Origin: Streptococcus suis | GTDB lineage: Bacteria; Bacillota; Bacilli; Lactobacillales; Streptococcaceae | Direction of reading: 5' to 3' | Length of the DNA stretch: 64,000 bases | Assembly: GCF_019794555.1 (NCBI RefSeq) | Contig: NZ_JAIMEP010000005.1 | Location: 1-64,000, forward strand | In this document: positions 1-10,269 of the stretch, piece after piece | Position numbering within the stretch: the first letter of the stretch is position 1 | How the letters are laid out: every line of letters begins with the position of its first letter | Program-made: the position numbers and the translations under genes | The notes under the pieces: model-generated | Databases searched by the model: none | What the model was told of the DNA's origin: nothing | The model's input: only the letters and a program-made list of their open reading frames with translations

Positions 1-26
1 TTATCATTTCTTCAAGGTCTTGTCAA
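1..26 (-). promoter_or_regulatory. Second rRNA-type promoter, cut by window edge
   Basis: On the minus strand a TTGACA -35 box (21-26) is followed by 17 bases and then TAA, where the window ends, so only half of the -10 box is visible. It is preceded by an A/T-tract UP-like stretch very similar to the one before the promoter at 88-116. Tandem promoters of this kind drive rRNA operons; the rRNA itself would lie outside the window, so that part is inference. Confidence 0.6.
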
Positions 27-87
27 CACTTTTTTGAAACTTTTTTTCGTTCCTCTGTTAACCAGTCCCTCAAGAGACAACTCAATT

Positions 88-116
88 ATTCTATCATCTT
101 CAGACTTACATGTCAA
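88..116 (-). promoter_or_regulatory. Strong sigma-A promoter, probably rRNA P1
   Basis: On the minus strand: TTGACA (111-116), 17-base spacer, TAGAAT (88-93), with an A-rich UP-like tract just upstream. It fires leftward, away from ftsH, in tandem with the promoter at 1-26. No ORF follows in this direction before the edge, which fits a stable-RNA operon. Confidence 0.7.
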
Positions 117-234
117 CTACTTTTTTAAACTTTTTTTGTTTCTTTTCATACTTTATTTTCAACTGTATTCTCATTTGTTTTTGTACTAATATCTAGGAGC
201 CGAAGTTTCTTTGTCTATTTCCCTAAATACCAAA

Positions 235-262
235 CATAGCGCTCTTGACCAAGAGCGCTATG
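235..262 (-). terminator. Hairpin downstream of ftsH
   Basis: A perfect 12-bp stem (CATAGCGCTCTT against AAGAGCGCTATG) with a 4-base loop lies 43 bases beyond the ftsH stop codon. The T-tract that follows on the minus strand is weak, so termination is probable rather than certain. Confidence 0.65.
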
Positions 263-304
263 GGAATTTATTTTGAACAATCATTTATATTTTGAATTAT
301 TTTT

Positions 305-2275
305 TTACTGATCATTCATCTTATTTTTTATCTCATCGTATGAAAGTGGATGGACATCGTCCTCACCATGTTCGGTATGCTCAGGCATTTTACCTGTTTC
401 ATAGAGTGATTTTATTTGGACACTATCAAGTGTTTCATATTTGAGCAATGCCTCAGCGATGAGTTTATGTGTTTCACGGTTTGACTGGATAATATCTGCT
501 GCTTTGTTTCGAGCTTCATTTAATAAATCTCTGACTTCATTATCTAATTCATAAGCAGTCTGTTCTGAAATATATTTCTGAGTGGTTTGACCACCAAACA
601 TTGCATGGTTCCCTTCGTACTGCATTGGACCCATTTTTTCACTCATACCATACTCTGCAACCATTGCACGCGCCATCTGCGTTGCTTGTTCGAAGTCGTT
701 TGATGCTCCTGTGGTCTGTGTATTGAAGATAATTTCTTCTGCTACACGTCCACCCATAAGGCCTGCCAATTGTTCTTTCATATCATCTTTTGAAAGAAGC
801 ATTTGGTCTTCCTTAGGTAGTGCAATCATGTAACCTCCTGCACGACCACGTGGGACGATAGTTACTTTATGTACCTCGCGAGCGTTTGATAAAACAAGAC
901 CTACAATAGTGTGTCCCGCTTCATGATAGGCAACTATTTCACGTTCTTTAGCAGACACCTGACGATCTTTCTTAGATGGACCTGCAATGACACGATCTTC
1001 TGCTTCATCAATATCGGATGCATCAATAATCGTTTTATTTCGCCGAGCTGCGACAAGTGCCGCTTCGTTAAGAACATTCTCTAAATCAGCTCCAACAAAA
1101 CCTGGTGTTTGTTGTGCTACTAATTTTAAATCAACATCTGCTGCAAGTGGTTTATTTTTAGCATGAACCTTAAGAATAGCTTCGCGTCCTTTAACATCTG
1201 GACGGCCAACCAATACTTTACGGTCAAAACGCCCTGGACGAAGCAAAGCTGGATCGAGTACATCACTACGGTTTGTTGCAGCAATAACAATAATTCCTTC
1301 GTTTCCTTCAAAACCATCCATTTCAATCAAGAGTTGGTTAAGAGTTTGTTCGCGTTCATCATTTCCGCCACCCATGCCGACGCCACGTTGGCGACCAACG
1401 GCATCAATTTCATCGATGAAAATAATGGCTGGGGCTGCTTTTTTAGCATCTTCAAAAAGTGAACGTACACGACTAGCACCAACACCAACAAACATTTCAA
1501 CAAAATCAGAACCTGAAATAGAAAAGAATGGTACACCGGCTTCACCAGCCACAGCTTTAGCAAGTAGTGTTTTACCTGTTCCCGGAGGGCCCTCTAAAAG
1601 GACACCGGCTGGAATACGAGCACCTAATTTCGTGAAACGTTTAGGATCTTTCAAGAATTCAACAACTTCTACCAGTTCTTGTTTTTCTTCTTCTGCGCCT
1701 GCGACGTCTGAGAAACGTACTTTTATATTGCTTTGTTCAAGAGCTTTAGCTTTGTTTCGACCAAAGTTCATTGCTCCGCGTGCTCCACCGCCACCTTGGT
1801 TCATCATCATCATGAAAAATACACCAAAAATGATGAGTGGAACAAGATTTATCAAGATACTGAACCATAAGCCATTTGTACTCTCTGGTTTAACTGTAAC
1901 TTTAACACCATTTTCATCTGCAAGTGTTTGTAATTCTGACAAACTTGTTTCAGATGGAAGTATTAGAGCCTTAAAGTTTTTATATTTAATTGTACTAGAG
2001 ACTTGGAATAATTTGATAGAAGATGCGAGTTCATCATTAGCTTCTTGTTCTTCTTTATATGTACCTGTTATTTCGATGACACTTGAATCAGGTTGATATG
2101 TAATTTCAGATACATTGTCATTTTTTAATTCCGTAATGACTTGTGAATAGCTAATTTCTTGTGTTGCAACCTGTTGACCAGCATTAAAAAATTGAAAAGC
2201 TGTAACCAAGGTCGCTATAACGAGAATAATGAGAAAAGGATTTTTTATAAATCCTTTATTTGGTTGATTGTTCAT
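305..2275 (-). CDS. ftsH: ATP-dependent membrane zinc protease FtsH
   Basis: FtsH is a hexameric membrane AAA+ protease that degrades misfolded membrane proteins and short-lived regulators. The 656 residues show a first membrane segment at about 12-30, an extracytoplasmic domain, a second segment at about 137-158 and a Gly-rich linker. Next come the AAA+ domain with Walker A GPPGTGKT (229-236), Walker B IIFIDEID (284-291) and the second region of homology, then the M41 zinc motif HEAGH (451-455). Length is normal for the family. It is the last gene of the run pth-mfd-rqcP-divIC-orf-hydrolase-tilS-hpt-ftsH and lies 21 bases after hpt, so it is probably cotranscribed. Identification is secure. 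Confidence 0.98.
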   Translation of the reverse strand: MNNQPNKGFIKNPFLIILVIATLVTAFQFFNAGQQVATQEISYSQVITELKNDNVSEITYQPDSSVIEITGTYKEEQEANDELASSIKLFQVSSTIKYKNFKALILPSETSLSELQTLADENGVKVTVKPESTNGLWFSILINLVPLIIFGVFFMMMMNQGGGGARGAMNFGRNKAKALEQSNIKVRFSDVAGAEEEKQELVEVVEFLKDPKRFTKLGARIPAGVLLEGPPGTGKTLLAKAVAGEAGVPFFSISGSDFVEMFVGVGASRVRSLFEDAKKAAPAIIFIDEIDAVGRQRGVGMGGGNDEREQTLNQLLIEMDGFEGNEGIIVIAATNRSDVLDPALLRPGRFDRKVLVGRPDVKGREAILKVHAKNKPLAADVDLKLVAQQTPGFVGADLENVLNEAALVAARRNKTIIDASDIDEAEDRVIAGPSKKDRQVSAKEREIVAYHEAGHTIVGLVLSNAREVHKVTIVPRGRAGGYMIALPKEDQMLLSKDDMKEQLAGLMGGRVAEEIIFNTQTTGASNDFEQATQMARAMVAEYGMSEKMGPMQYEGNHAMFGGQTTQKYISEQTAYELDNEVRDLLNEARNKAADIIQSNRETHKLIAEALLKYETLDSVQIKSLYETGKMPEHTEHGEDDVHPLSYDEIKNKMNDQ

Positions 2276-2296
2276 AATATTATAGGAAACCTTTTT

Positions 2297-2839
2297 CTAT
2301 TTTGTATAAACTTCCTCTTTGAGTACACCAACATAAGGAAGGTTACGGTAATTTTCGTCATAATCTAATCCAAACCCTACTACAAATTCATTTGGAATGG
2401 TGAAACAAGTATAGTCTGGTTCTATTTCAACAACACGACCTTCAGGTTTATCTAGAAGTGTAGCAATTTTTATTGATGCTGCTTGTCGCAACGCAAAGAG
2501 TTCTTTTAATTCTTTCAGTGTGCGACCAGTATCAATGATGTCTTCTATAAAAATAATATGACGACCAGCAACACTATTGTCTAAGTCTTTAACAATTTTA
2601 ACTGTCCCACTACTTTCAGTACCACCATGGTAACTTGAAACAACCATATAGTCTGTTTCAATATGGGCATCAATATGTTTGATAAGTTCTGCCATAAAAG
2701 GAATAGAACCTTTCAAAATACCAACGAGAAGTGGGTTCTTATCAGCATATTCTTTCGCAATAATTTGTCCGAGTTCTTTACTTTTTTCGACTATCTCTTC
2801 TTCTGAGACAAGAATTTTTTTTATATCTTTGTCCAACAT
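2297..2839 (-). CDS. hpt: Hypoxanthine-guanine phosphoribosyltransferase
   Basis: It salvages hypoxanthine and guanine to IMP and GMP using PRPP, in the cytoplasm. The 180-residue protein has the type I phosphoribosyltransferase PRPP-binding motif EDIIDTGRT near residues 98-106 and the family's usual length. It starts 7 bases after the tilS stop codon. The tilS-hpt-ftsH order is typical of Firmicutes, and the tight spacing implies one transcript. Confidence 0.97.
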   Translation of the reverse strand: MLDKDIKKILVSEEEIVEKSKELGQIIAKEYADKNPLLVGILKGSIPFMAELIKHIDAHIETDYMVVSSYHGGTESSGTVKIVKDLDNSVAGRHIIFIEDIIDTGRTLKELKELFALRQAASIKIATLLDKPEGRVVEIEPDYTCFTIPNEFVVGFGLDYDENYRNLPYVGVLKEEVYTK

Positions 2840-2846
2840 AGTTGTT

Positions 2847-4115
2847 CTACTCTTTCATTTTTATATATAATGTAGCCTTAATTATATCATTCTTTGCAAA
2901 TTTACTCAAATCACTAGTCACTAGTTTTACAATTCCGTATATTTTATCCGATTGTTCGATGATAATAGCCTCCTGTCTAATTTTTTGTGGAATTTTATGG
3001 TCAATAAACCAGCGACGGAGTTTTTTAGTGATACCATTTACTAAGATAGTATCTCCTGCTTGTCTTCCTCTTAATAAAATTGGTTCATCTGTTGGAAAAT
3101 GAATTACCCAATCCGCATCTTTTAAGGGGTGGTTCAGAGAAAAAACATAAGAATCATATGAAAAAATACCTTCTGATTTTATCACGATTTTTTCCTGTTG
3201 GCTATACGTCTCTGGTCCTATTTTATAGATACGAAAATTCTGATAGTTTTTCTCTAGTACATAGTCATTTTTTAATATGTGATAATAGTTCTTATTCGAT
3301 TGTAATATATGTATCAATTGCTCAAACTGAGAACGAGAGAGTTGTAAATCAGGAAAATTATCTAAATACTCTTCAATTAAGATGCGTTGAACCGCAGGTG
3401 TCTGTTGTTGAAAACTTACTAAATCAGTTGTTGATATATCCTTTGTTAAGTCTCGTACTGCTTGATAGATGTAATTGGTGTCATCTGCTAGATGATTGAG
3501 TGCTATATCAATTTTAGGATTTTCTTGTTTTAACTGTGGAATGTAGTTATTTCTGACTCTATTTCGAAAATATCCCAAATCTGTATTACTACTATCTTCA
3601 AAGTGAAATAAGTCTTCAAACTCGGTTTTATGGAAAGATAATAGTGGTCGGATAAGCTCACCTGAGGCAAAGGGTTGAATAGGCTTAATGGCAGATAGGT
3701 GGCGCAGTCGACTCCCTCTTATCAAACGCATCAACACCGTCTCGGCTTGATCATCAGCATGATGGGCTGTGACTAGAGCAGTGTATCCCTCTTTCTCCAT
3801 AACTTCAGCAAAAAATGTATAGCGCCATTTACGTGCTGCTTCTTCTGAAAATATTCCTTCAAAGCGGGATAAATAGAAAGGTACTTCACAATCTTTTGCT
3901 AACTGTTTGAGATATTTTTCCTCAGTAACAGATTCCTCTCTTTGTCCATGGTTGACATGGGCAAGTCCAAGTTCAATGCCTAATTCTTTGCTATATTCGT
4001 GCAAGAGATGAAATAGATTCATAGAATCTAAACCACCTGATACAGCCACTAATACTTTCTTGTGTTTATCAAAAAAGTGACCTTCCTGTGTCACTTTTAA
4101 AAATTTATTTTTCAT
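2847..4115 (-). CDS. tilS: tRNA(Ile)-lysidine synthase
   Basis: TilS attaches lysine to C34 of the CAU-anticodon tRNA-Ile so that it reads AUA and is charged with isoleucine; the enzyme is essential in most bacteria. The N-terminal PP-loop ATP pyrophosphatase motif SGGLDS is at residues 26-31, and a downstream [10 protein letters not shown] block is typical of TilS. The 422-residue length includes the C-terminal substrate-recognition domains. The ATG directly abuts the stop codon of the upstream hydrolase gene, with no gap, which suggests translational coupling. Confidence 0.97.
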   Translation of the reverse strand: MKNKFLKVTQEGHFFDKHKKVLVAVSGGLDSMNLFHLLHEYSKELGIELGLAHVNHGQREESVTEEKYLKQLAKDCEVPFYLSRFEGIFSEEAARKWRYTFFAEVMEKEGYTALVTAHHADDQAETVLMRLIRGSRLRHLSAIKPIQPFASGELIRPLLSFHKTEFEDLFHFEDSSNTDLGYFRNRVRNNYIPQLKQENPKIDIALNHLADDTNYIYQAVRDLTKDISTTDLVSFQQQTPAVQRILIEEYLDNFPDLQLSRSQFEQLIHILQSNKNYYHILKNDYVLEKNYQNFRIYKIGPETYSQQEKIVIKSEGIFSYDSYVFSLNHPLKDADWVIHFPTDEPILLRGRQAGDTILVNGITKKLRRWFIDHKIPQKIRQEAIIIEQSDKIYGIVKLVTSDLSKFAKNDIIKATLYIKMKE

Positions 4116-5396
4116 TTATTTTAATATACCATAAATACCATTTGCGATTTGAGTAATCTCATCATAGCTTGATTTATCCGTAAAGATGGATAAAACAAAA
4201 GGAGATTCTGCATATACAATTGCCACATCATGTTTCACATCATCTGCATCACCAATCTTATGAGCAACTGGGACTGGAATGTCTTTCGAAATGCGTTGGT
4301 TATCAAATTGGGTAGATAATAAACTTTCTATGACATAGCCATTTTGTTCATATAAGGCTTCCATCATTTTTCCTGCAACTTGAGCTGATGTTTCACGTGA
4401 AACCATATCCCATTTACTACCTGTAACAGCAGTCGTCACTTGATAAAAATCATCATCAAATTTATTTGCTATATAATATGAAAGTAAATTACTTGCTACA
4501 TTATCTGACACTTTAGCTGTTTTATTAATTAATTCCTCAATGGTGTAGTCTTTGTTATCGGGTGTTTTTGATAAGGAACCACTACCAGAGACTTTATATG
4601 CCCCATTAAATGAGATTGATTCTGCTGTATATTTAACTGAAGTGGTCAAGGAAACCTGACCAGCATTCAGTTTCTCTTGGACATAGTATAAAATAGGGAG
4701 CTTAGCAATACTTGCAGAATAAAATATCTTGTCTTGATTAACACCTGCTTCCTTTCCAGTTGTTAAATCTTTTACATAAATTCCTATATTATTTTTTGAA
4801 TAGTTGCTGCTCAATAATGCTTGAACAGCTTCCATTCTATTGTCTTTTTCTGATAAATCTTTTAGTGAAATCCAGCCTCTATCACTGATATAGGCAAAGT
4901 CTCCAATGGCAGTTGTCGTAATTTTAGAAATGGTAATTGCTTGATAGGCTCGCAAGTCTGTTTTCAATTCCTTTGCTTGATTAGAAATTGGGGAAGACAA
5001 TACAGTAAATCCTTGTTTAAGCCAATAAGTTTGTTCTACAGAGGATTCGGTCACAATCGTATCATCAAAGAGTAGCTGTTTACTTGCAAGAATATAGTGA
5101 GTATTATCTAATTGATACACTAACTCTTTCCTTTCATTGATTGCTACACTTGTGATAGAAAAATCTTGATTTGGTTTTATTTGTCCACTTACCTGAGTCA
5201 AGTTTACATCAGAATAGATACTTTCAGTTTGAAAAACATTTGGATTTTGAGGGATTGTTTGAAAATACTGATCATAAACAGTTTGCGTTAATCCATATTC
5301 TTCTTGCGCTGTGAGTTCAAACGGTATTTCAGTACTATCAACCACTTGCCATCCAAATAAAATTGGTAACAACCATACGATCAGTTTTTTCTGCAT
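4116..5396 (-). CDS. Class-A beta-lactamase-fold serine hydrolase, secreted
   Basis: A 426-residue exported protein with an N-terminal hydrophobic signal (about residues 3-18). The C-terminal half carries the active-site signatures of the serine beta-lactamase/PBP fold: S-I-A-K at 229-232 (nucleophile and general base), SDN at 297-299 and K-I-G at 380-382 in place of KTG. The N-terminal 200 residues are a separate domain rich in short beta-like segments. Streptococci keep such a gene in this position between divIC and tilS, and true lactamase activity has not been its expected role. A cell-wall function is inferred from the divIC neighbourhood. The gene contains a parS-like site at 4389-4404. 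Substrate unknown. Confidence 0.85.
   Translation of the reverse strand: MQKKLIVWLLPILFGWQVVDSTEIPFELTAQEEYGLTQTVYDQYFQTIPQNPNVFQTESIYSDVNLTQVSGQIKPNQDFSITSVAINERKELVYQLDNTHYILASKQLLFDDTIVTESSVEQTYWLKQGFTVLSSPISNQAKELKTDLRAYQAITISKITTTAIGDFAYISDRGWISLKDLSEKDNRMEAVQALLSSNYSKNNIGIYVKDLTTGKEAGVNQDKIFYSASIAKLPILYYVQEKLNAGQVSLTTSVKYTAESISFNGAYKVSGSGSLSKTPDNKDYTIEELINKTAKVSDNVASNLLSYYIANKFDDDFYQVTTAVTGSKWDMVSRETSAQVAGKMMEALYEQNGYVIESLLSTQFDNQRISKDIPVPVAHKIGDADDVKHDVAIVYAESPFVLSIFTDKSSYDEITQIANGIYGILK
4389..4404. promoter_or_regulatory. parS site (ParB-binding centromere)
   Basis: TGTTTCACGTGAAACC matches the Firmicute parS consensus TGTTTCACGTGAAACA at 15 of 16 positions. It lies inside the surface hydrolase coding sequence, about 12 kb from oriC. 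Intragenic origin-proximal parS sites are the rule in Firmicutes. Confidence 0.88.
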
Positions 5397-5418
5397 ATTC
5401 CCTCCTTTCCTCTCTATT

Positions 5419-5532
5419 CTATGTTTCCTTTTCTTCTAGCTTCAGTTCCCTATTTTTTTGCGATAATTCTTCTAATTTTTCGTCAGAATGCTGTAAAAAT
5501 TGCTCCACAATTTGTAAAATAGACTCAGTCAT
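5419..5532 (-). CDS. Conserved 37-residue ORF after divIC
   Basis: A small acidic protein (start M-T-E-S-I-L-Q). Its ATG overlaps the divIC stop codon as ATGACTGA, an 8-base overlap typical of coupled genes. A longer in-frame reading exists upstream, but that part runs wholly inside divIC, so the coupled ATG at 5532 is chosen. The sequence is Glu/Lys/Leu-rich and probably helical, with no signal or membrane segment. Streptococci carry a similarly small ORF at this locus (from memory of the pneumococcal layout). Function is unknown; a role with DivIC or the following hydrolase is only a guess. Confidence 0.6.
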   Translation of the reverse strand: MTESILQIVEQFLQHSDEKLEELSQKNRELKLEEKET

Positions 5533-5896
5533 TCGGTAACCCTGGAATATTGTAGACAAATTCCCCTTCTTTGGAGTATTGATATTTTGCTCGAACATAT
5601 TTGGCAGCATAATCTTCATCTTTTAATTTGGTTACCAATTGAGATTCTTGCTTTTCAACATCGACTAATTCTTCATACCGTGTTTCTAATTCAACCAATT
5701 TCTTTTCATTTTCTTGCAACTTACCATAGCTTTGAACTAAGTTGTAAGTCGGCAATATAAACAAAAAAATGACTAAAACAAGTATGGCTCCCATAAAACG
5801 ATTTTTTCGTTGTCGTTCTTCGTGAAAATGTTGATTTTTTTGGCGTTCTGACTGAATAAACGAATTATTCAGTTGGAGGATGTTAGATTTTTTCAT
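5525..5896 (-). CDS. divIC: Septum-formation initiator DivIC
   Basis: DivIC is a bitopic divisome protein that forms a complex with FtsL and DivIB at the septum. The 123 residues have a basic cytoplasmic N-terminus of about 34 residues, one membrane segment (about 35-53) and an extracytoplasmic coiled coil rich in Glu/Lys heptads, ending in a Tyr-rich tail. The start codon lies inside the end of rqcP (14-base overlap) and the stop overlaps the next small ORF, so translation of all three is probably coupled. Confidence 0.93.
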   Translation of the reverse strand: MKKSNILQLNNSFIQSERQKNQHFHEERQRKNRFMGAILVLVIFLFILPTYNLVQSYGKLQENEKKLVELETRYEELVDVEKQESQLVTKLKDEDYAAKYVRAKYQYSKEGEFVYNIPGLPND

Positions 5897-6155
5897 CTGT
5901 TTCTATCCTTTTTTCACTGATGATTTCATACATTTTCAGTGCATCTTCTTTTTTTGTAGAATCTTTCATTTCAAGTACTTTAACAGTGAGTAGTTTATTA
6001 CCGAATTGGATTTCAATCTGATCATTCATTTTCAAATCTGTTGAAGATTTTGCTAAAATGCCATTGACTTTTATTCTTCCCTTATCAGCTACTTCTTTTG
6101 CAACTGTGCGACGCTTGATAATGCGAGAAACTTTTAAATATTTATCTAGTCTCAT
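5883..6155 (-). CDS. rqcP: S4-domain ribosome quality-control factor RqcP
   Basis: This 90-residue protein is almost entirely an S4 RNA-binding fold, opening [17 protein letters not shown] and followed by the conserved KGRIKVNG segment. The sequence closely resembles Bacillus subtilis YabO/RqcP, which binds stalled 50S-peptidyl-tRNA and works with RqcH in adding C-terminal alanine tails to stalled nascent chains. Its position between mfd and divIC matches Bacillus. RqcH would be encoded elsewhere. Assignment rests on recognition of the family. Confidence 0.9.
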   Translation of the reverse strand: MRLDKYLKVSRIIKRRTVAKEVADKGRIKVNGILAKSSTDLKMNDQIEIQFGNKLLTVKVLEMKDSTKKEDALKMYEIISEKRIETDEKI

Positions 6156-6205
6156 ACCTTTACCTCAAGTAAATATTCTACCATTTTTTCATTCAATTGA
6201 GAAAT

Positions 6206-9200
6206 TTATTCTGCCTTTCTAGCCTTTATTTCTTGCAACTTTTCAGCAAAAGAAATCATTTCTTCTAAAATCTCATATTCTTTTTTCTGTTGAATATTAA
6301 AAATAATTGCCAACTTTCCTCTATTTTCTGTTATCTGAGCTTTTAAATTAGTGGAAGAAAGTGCTTCGAAATAATCTTGCGTTAGAAAAATTTGACCTGC
6401 CATCGGTTCAAATGTAACAATCACCTGATGTTGTCGTTTTAAAACCGTATTACAAAAGACCTGGTCCAGGTAAGATTTAAGAAGTCCAATTTCAAGTAAG
6501 TAGGCTACTACATCAGGATACTCTCCAAAACGGTCAATCAATTCTTCCTGTAATTCTTGATAATTGACACGACTGTCAATATTCTTTATACGCTTGTAAA
6601 TTTCAATTTTTTGTCGCTGATCACCAATATAATCACTTGGTAAATAGGCATCAATCTGTAAATTGACCTCAGTGTTGCTTTTCTGACGCTGAGACGCCTT
6701 GCCTTGTTTTTCCAAGATGGCTTGTTCCAGCAATTGTGAATACATCTCATATCCCACAGAATCAATAAAACCTGACTGAGCAGCACCTAAAATATTTCCC
6801 GCACCACGAATGGACAAATCTTGCATGGCAATCTTGAAACCTGATCCTAGTTCTGTAAAGCCCTTAATGGCTTCCAAGCGTTTTTCAGCTACTTCTGTCA
6901 AGGACTTGTCTGGACGGTACATGAGATAGGCATAGGCAATCCGACTGGAACGGCCAACACGTCCTCTAAGTTGATAAAGAGTTGACAGTCCCATGTGGTC
7001 TGCATTTTCAATAAACAGTGTATTAGCATTGGGAATATCAACACCTGTTTCAATGATTGTTGTGGTCACTAGAATATCATACTCACCCTCTACAAAGGCA
7101 TAGAGAGTATTTTCTAATTGGATCTCCGACATTTGTCCATGGACGTATCCTATAGTAGCTTCTGGAACCAATTCTTTTAATTCAGACACTTTCTGTTCAA
7201 TGGTGTCAACTTTATTGTAAAGATAGTAAACCTGACCTCCACGATCAATTTCTCGTAGAACTGCATCTCGAATTACAGATGGATTTGTTTCCATCACATA
7301 TGTTTGAACAGGATACCGATTGGTCGGTGGAGTCTCAATTACCGATAAATCTCTTATTCCTAGCATGGACATTTGCAATGTCCGAGGAATTGGGGTAGCA
7401 GTTAATGTTAAGACATCAATTTTCTTTTTCAGTTCCTTCAAGCGTTCTTTATGTTTAACACCGAACCGTTGCTCTTCATCAATGACCAGTAAACCTAAAT
7501 CAGCAAAAACAACATCTTTTGATAGAAGTCGATGGGTACCAATCAGGATATCAATTTGTCCTTTTTTCAACTTCTCAAGTGTTTTTTCCTGCTCTGCCTT
7601 TGTTTTAAAACGACTCATCACATCCACATTTACAGGAAATTCTGCAAACCGTTCTTGGAAAGTCGCATAATGTTGTTGAGCCAGAACAGTCGTTGGTACA
7701 AGAATAGCAACCTGTTTGCCATCGTTGACAGCTTTAAAGGCAGCACGCATAGCTACTTCTGTTTTACCAAAACCAACATCTCCTACTAATAAACGATCCA
7801 TTGGAGAATCTTTTTCCATGTCCTTTTTTATTTCATCAATGGAACGAAGTTGGTCGTCGGTTTCCACATGTGTAAAGTAGTTGTCAAACTCAACTTGATT
7901 CTCATCATCTGGTGAAAAGGCAAAGCCTTTTAGTTGGCTACGCTCTGCATATAGTTTAATTAAATCATCTGCTATATCTTCTACTTGTTTTTGAACTTTT
8001 TGTTTTGTTCGCTGGAAACGACCATCATTTAATTTATTAACTTTTGGAGCTTTTCCATCAGATGCTAAGTATTTGGAGAGAAGATCTATTTGTTCGACGG
8101 GAATGGAAATTCGATCTGCATTTTGATATTGGACAGTCAGATAATCACGATGAATTCCTGAAATTTCTATGGTTTCAATTCCTAAATACTTACCAATACC
8201 ATGAACATGGTGAACTACATAGTCACCAACAGCTAGCTCACTATAGTTCTTTATGCGCTCAGCATTAGAAATATTCGTTTTTCGAACCTTGCGCTTAATT
8301 TTTTTATTAAAAATCTCTTTTTCAGTAATCAAAACAAGCTTTTCATCCATCAGATGAAACCCAGCTGTAAATTGCCCAATAGTAACTTGTTGTTGACCTT
8401 CTACCAACTTATCGGATGGATAAGATGGTAGTTGGATATTATACTCCTGTAAAGCTTTTTGTAAAGTATGTAAACTTGATTCAGAACTTGCTTGAATAAT
8501 GACCGTATTCTTTGACTTAGCATACCGAGTCAATTCTTCCTTTAAAAGTGGAATTTGGTGGAAGAATTCTTGCATAGGGTGTTGTGTAAATTGATAAAGT
8601 GCATCGAATTTTACATTTCCCAACCCCTTTTGAAAACTCGAAAAGAAGGTAGCAGGTTTATATTTTCTTAATTCTAAATACGTTGATGCAAAATACTGAA
8701 GGCTTGACACGGATTTACTATTTTGTAAATCATCTGTCAATAATTCAGCAACCTCTTTTTCAAACTGTGCTTGTTTGTCAGCAATTTTATGAAAATCATC
8801 TAAAAATAGAGGCGAACTCTTAGGTAAATAGTCCAATAAGGTCCATGAATTTTCATATAAAAAAGACAAAAATTTACGCAAGTCTGGATGTCTATACTCC
8901 GCTTGCATATCTGCTAATACTTCTCGTAAATATGACTGCTGATCTTCTATGCTTGAATGTTCAATGGCTGTTTGAATTTTTTGTCTCGCTCGCTCATAAT
9001 CTTCCGAAGACAAAATGATATCGGAAGCTGGATAAATCGAGATTTCGTCTAGATTTTCTAAGGATTTTTGACTGTCAACATCAAAGATACGAATGCCATC
9101 AATCTCATCTCCAAAAAATTCCAAACGATATGGTGAGTCTGCTTGCATATCAAAAATATCTAGTATATCACCACGTTGGCTAAATTCCCCCTGTGTTAAG

Positions 9201-9700
9201 ACACGAGACACTTTCTTATAACCAATATTAATAAGTTTCTTTACAAGAGTGTCAACTTCAAATTCTTGACCCATTTCAATTTGAATCTTCGCATTTTTAT
9301 AGGCTACTGGATTTGGCAAAAAAACCCTACAAGCTGCCATACTGACAACAATAATTCCTGACCGAGTGGTGTCAGTCAAAAAATTCAAGCTGTCAATTCT
9401 TGACTGGATTCGTTCTTTTGAGGCAAATATAAACTCTGCAATCGGACTATCGTCTGTAAAGAAGTTGTAAATATTCTCACTGCCAATTATCGCTGTTAAA
9501 TCTGCTACCAGCTTTTCAGCTTCATTCTGACTAGCAGTCACTATCATTATTTTCTCTGCTAGACAATCATAAGCAGTAGCCATGACTAAAGATTTACTCG
9601 TTCCAGAAAGCCCCAACAGCAATTGCCTAGTTGATTTATTCAATCCTGACTGCCATTGGTTGATTTGCTTATTCTTGTGAAGTATATCTAATATATTCAT
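6206..9700 (-). CDS. mfd: Transcription-repair coupling factor Mfd
   Basis: Mfd removes RNA polymerase stalled at DNA lesions and recruits UvrA for strand-specific repair. The 1164 residues show, in order, the UvrB-homology region, the RNA-polymerase-interacting domain beginning near YVVHHVHGIGKYLGI, the superfamily 2 translocase with Walker A GDVGFGKTE and the DEEQ box, the helicase C domain with QLRGRVGRS, and the C-terminal autoinhibitory domain. Length is normal. The start codon overlaps the pth stop by one base (TAATG), so the two are translationally coupled. Confidence 0.98.
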   Translation of the reverse strand: MNILDILHKNKQINQWQSGLNKSTRQLLLGLSGTSKSLVMATAYDCLAEKIMIVTASQNEAEKLVADLTAIIGSENIYNFFTDDSPIAEFIFASKERIQSRIDSLNFLTDTTRSGIIVVSMAACRVFLPNPVAYKNAKIQIEMGQEFEVDTLVKKLINIGYKKVSRVLTQGEFSQRGDILDIFDMQADSPYRLEFFGDEIDGIRIFDVDSQKSLENLDEISIYPASDIILSSEDYERARQKIQTAIEHSSIEDQQSYLREVLADMQAEYRHPDLRKFLSFLYENSWTLLDYLPKSSPLFLDDFHKIADKQAQFEKEVAELLTDDLQNSKSVSSLQYFASTYLELRKYKPATFFSSFQKGLGNVKFDALYQFTQHPMQEFFHQIPLLKEELTRYAKSKNTVIIQASSESSLHTLQKALQEYNIQLPSYPSDKLVEGQQQVTIGQFTAGFHLMDEKLVLITEKEIFNKKIKRKVRKTNISNAERIKNYSELAVGDYVVHHVHGIGKYLGIETIEISGIHRDYLTVQYQNADRISIPVEQIDLLSKYLASDGKAPKVNKLNDGRFQRTKQKVQKQVEDIADDLIKLYAERSQLKGFAFSPDDENQVEFDNYFTHVETDDQLRSIDEIKKDMEKDSPMDRLLVGDVGFGKTEVAMRAAFKAVNDGKQVAILVPTTVLAQQHYATFQERFAEFPVNVDVMSRFKTKAEQEKTLEKLKKGQIDILIGTHRLLSKDVVFADLGLLVIDEEQRFGVKHKERLKELKKKIDVLTLTATPIPRTLQMSMLGIRDLSVIETPPTNRYPVQTYVMETNPSVIRDAVLREIDRGGQVYYLYNKVDTIEQKVSELKELVPEATIGYVHGQMSEIQLENTLYAFVEGEYDILVTTTIIETGVDIPNANTLFIENADHMGLSTLYQLRGRVGRSSRIAYAYLMYRPDKSLTEVAEKRLEAIKGFTELGSGFKIAMQDLSIRGAGNILGAAQSGFIDSVGYEMYSQLLEQAILEKQGKASQRQKSNTEVNLQIDAYLPSDYIGDQRQKIEIYKRIKNIDSRVNYQELQEELIDRFGEYPDVVAYLLEIGLLKSYLDQVFCNTVLKRQHQVIVTFEPMAGQIFLTQDYFEALSSTNLKAQITENRGKLAIIFNIQQKKEYEILEEMISFAEKLQEIKARKAE

Positions 9701-10269
9701 TATCCGTTAAACTTTCTCATAATTGCTTCAAAATCATCTTCTTCTAAATAAAAGTTGACAGCACTGTCAAGTTTATCTAGTGCTAAATCAATTTCAATGC
9801 GATCCTCTGCATTAAATCCTGATAAGACATGATTGACAACACTCATCTTCCCTTTAGGGCGACCAATTCCAATTTTAATCCGATCGAATTCTTGTGTTCC
9901 AATATATTTTACGATAGATTTTATTCCATTATGGCCGCCAGCAGAACCTTTTTGGCGAAAACGAATTTTCCCAACAGCCATATCTAAATCATCGTATGCA
10001 ACTAAAATATCTTTTTCGTCTAAACCATAGTAGGTCATCAGAGCATGGACAGCTTTTCCTGACTCATTCATAAACGTAGTTGGTTTAACTAAAAAGATTT
10101 TTTCTCCATCAATGAAAGTTGTTGCAATATCAGCTTGAAAAATCTTATCGTGGGTAAAGGTTACATTTTCACGCTTAGCAATTTTATCAATAAGCATAAA
10201 ACCAACATTATGCTTGGTTTCAAAATAACGGTCTCCTGGATTCCCTAGACCAATAATCAATCGTGTCAT
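9700..10269 (-). CDS. pth: Peptidyl-tRNA hydrolase
   Basis: Pth hydrolyses the ester bond of peptidyl-tRNA released from ribosomes and recycles the tRNA; it is essential in bacteria. The 189 residues open with the family signature (GLGNPG then [10 protein letters not shown]), with catalytic His at residue 20 and conserved Asn at residue 10. A clear AGGAGG ribosome site precedes the ATG. It is the first gene of the operon running to ftsH. The pth-mfd pairing is standard in streptococci. Confidence 0.98.
   Translation of the reverse strand: MTRLIIGLGNPGDRYFETKHNVGFMLIDKIAKRENVTFTHDKIFQADIATTFIDGEKIFLVKPTTFMNESGKAVHALMTYYGLDEKDILVAYDDLDMAVGKIRFRQKGSAGGHNGIKSIVKYIGTQEFDRIKIGIGRPKGKMSVVNHVLSGFNAEDRIEIDLALDKLDSAVNFYLEEDDFEAIMRKFNG

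Noticed and set aside
1-304. Possible comX-like gene next to ftsH
   Set aside because: No ORF is present; the stretch holds promoters and a hairpin only.
1374-2096. 240-codon ORF antisense to ftsH
   Set aside because: Lies wholly on the opposite strand of ftsH, a strongly conserved gene, with no ribosome site or family resemblance.
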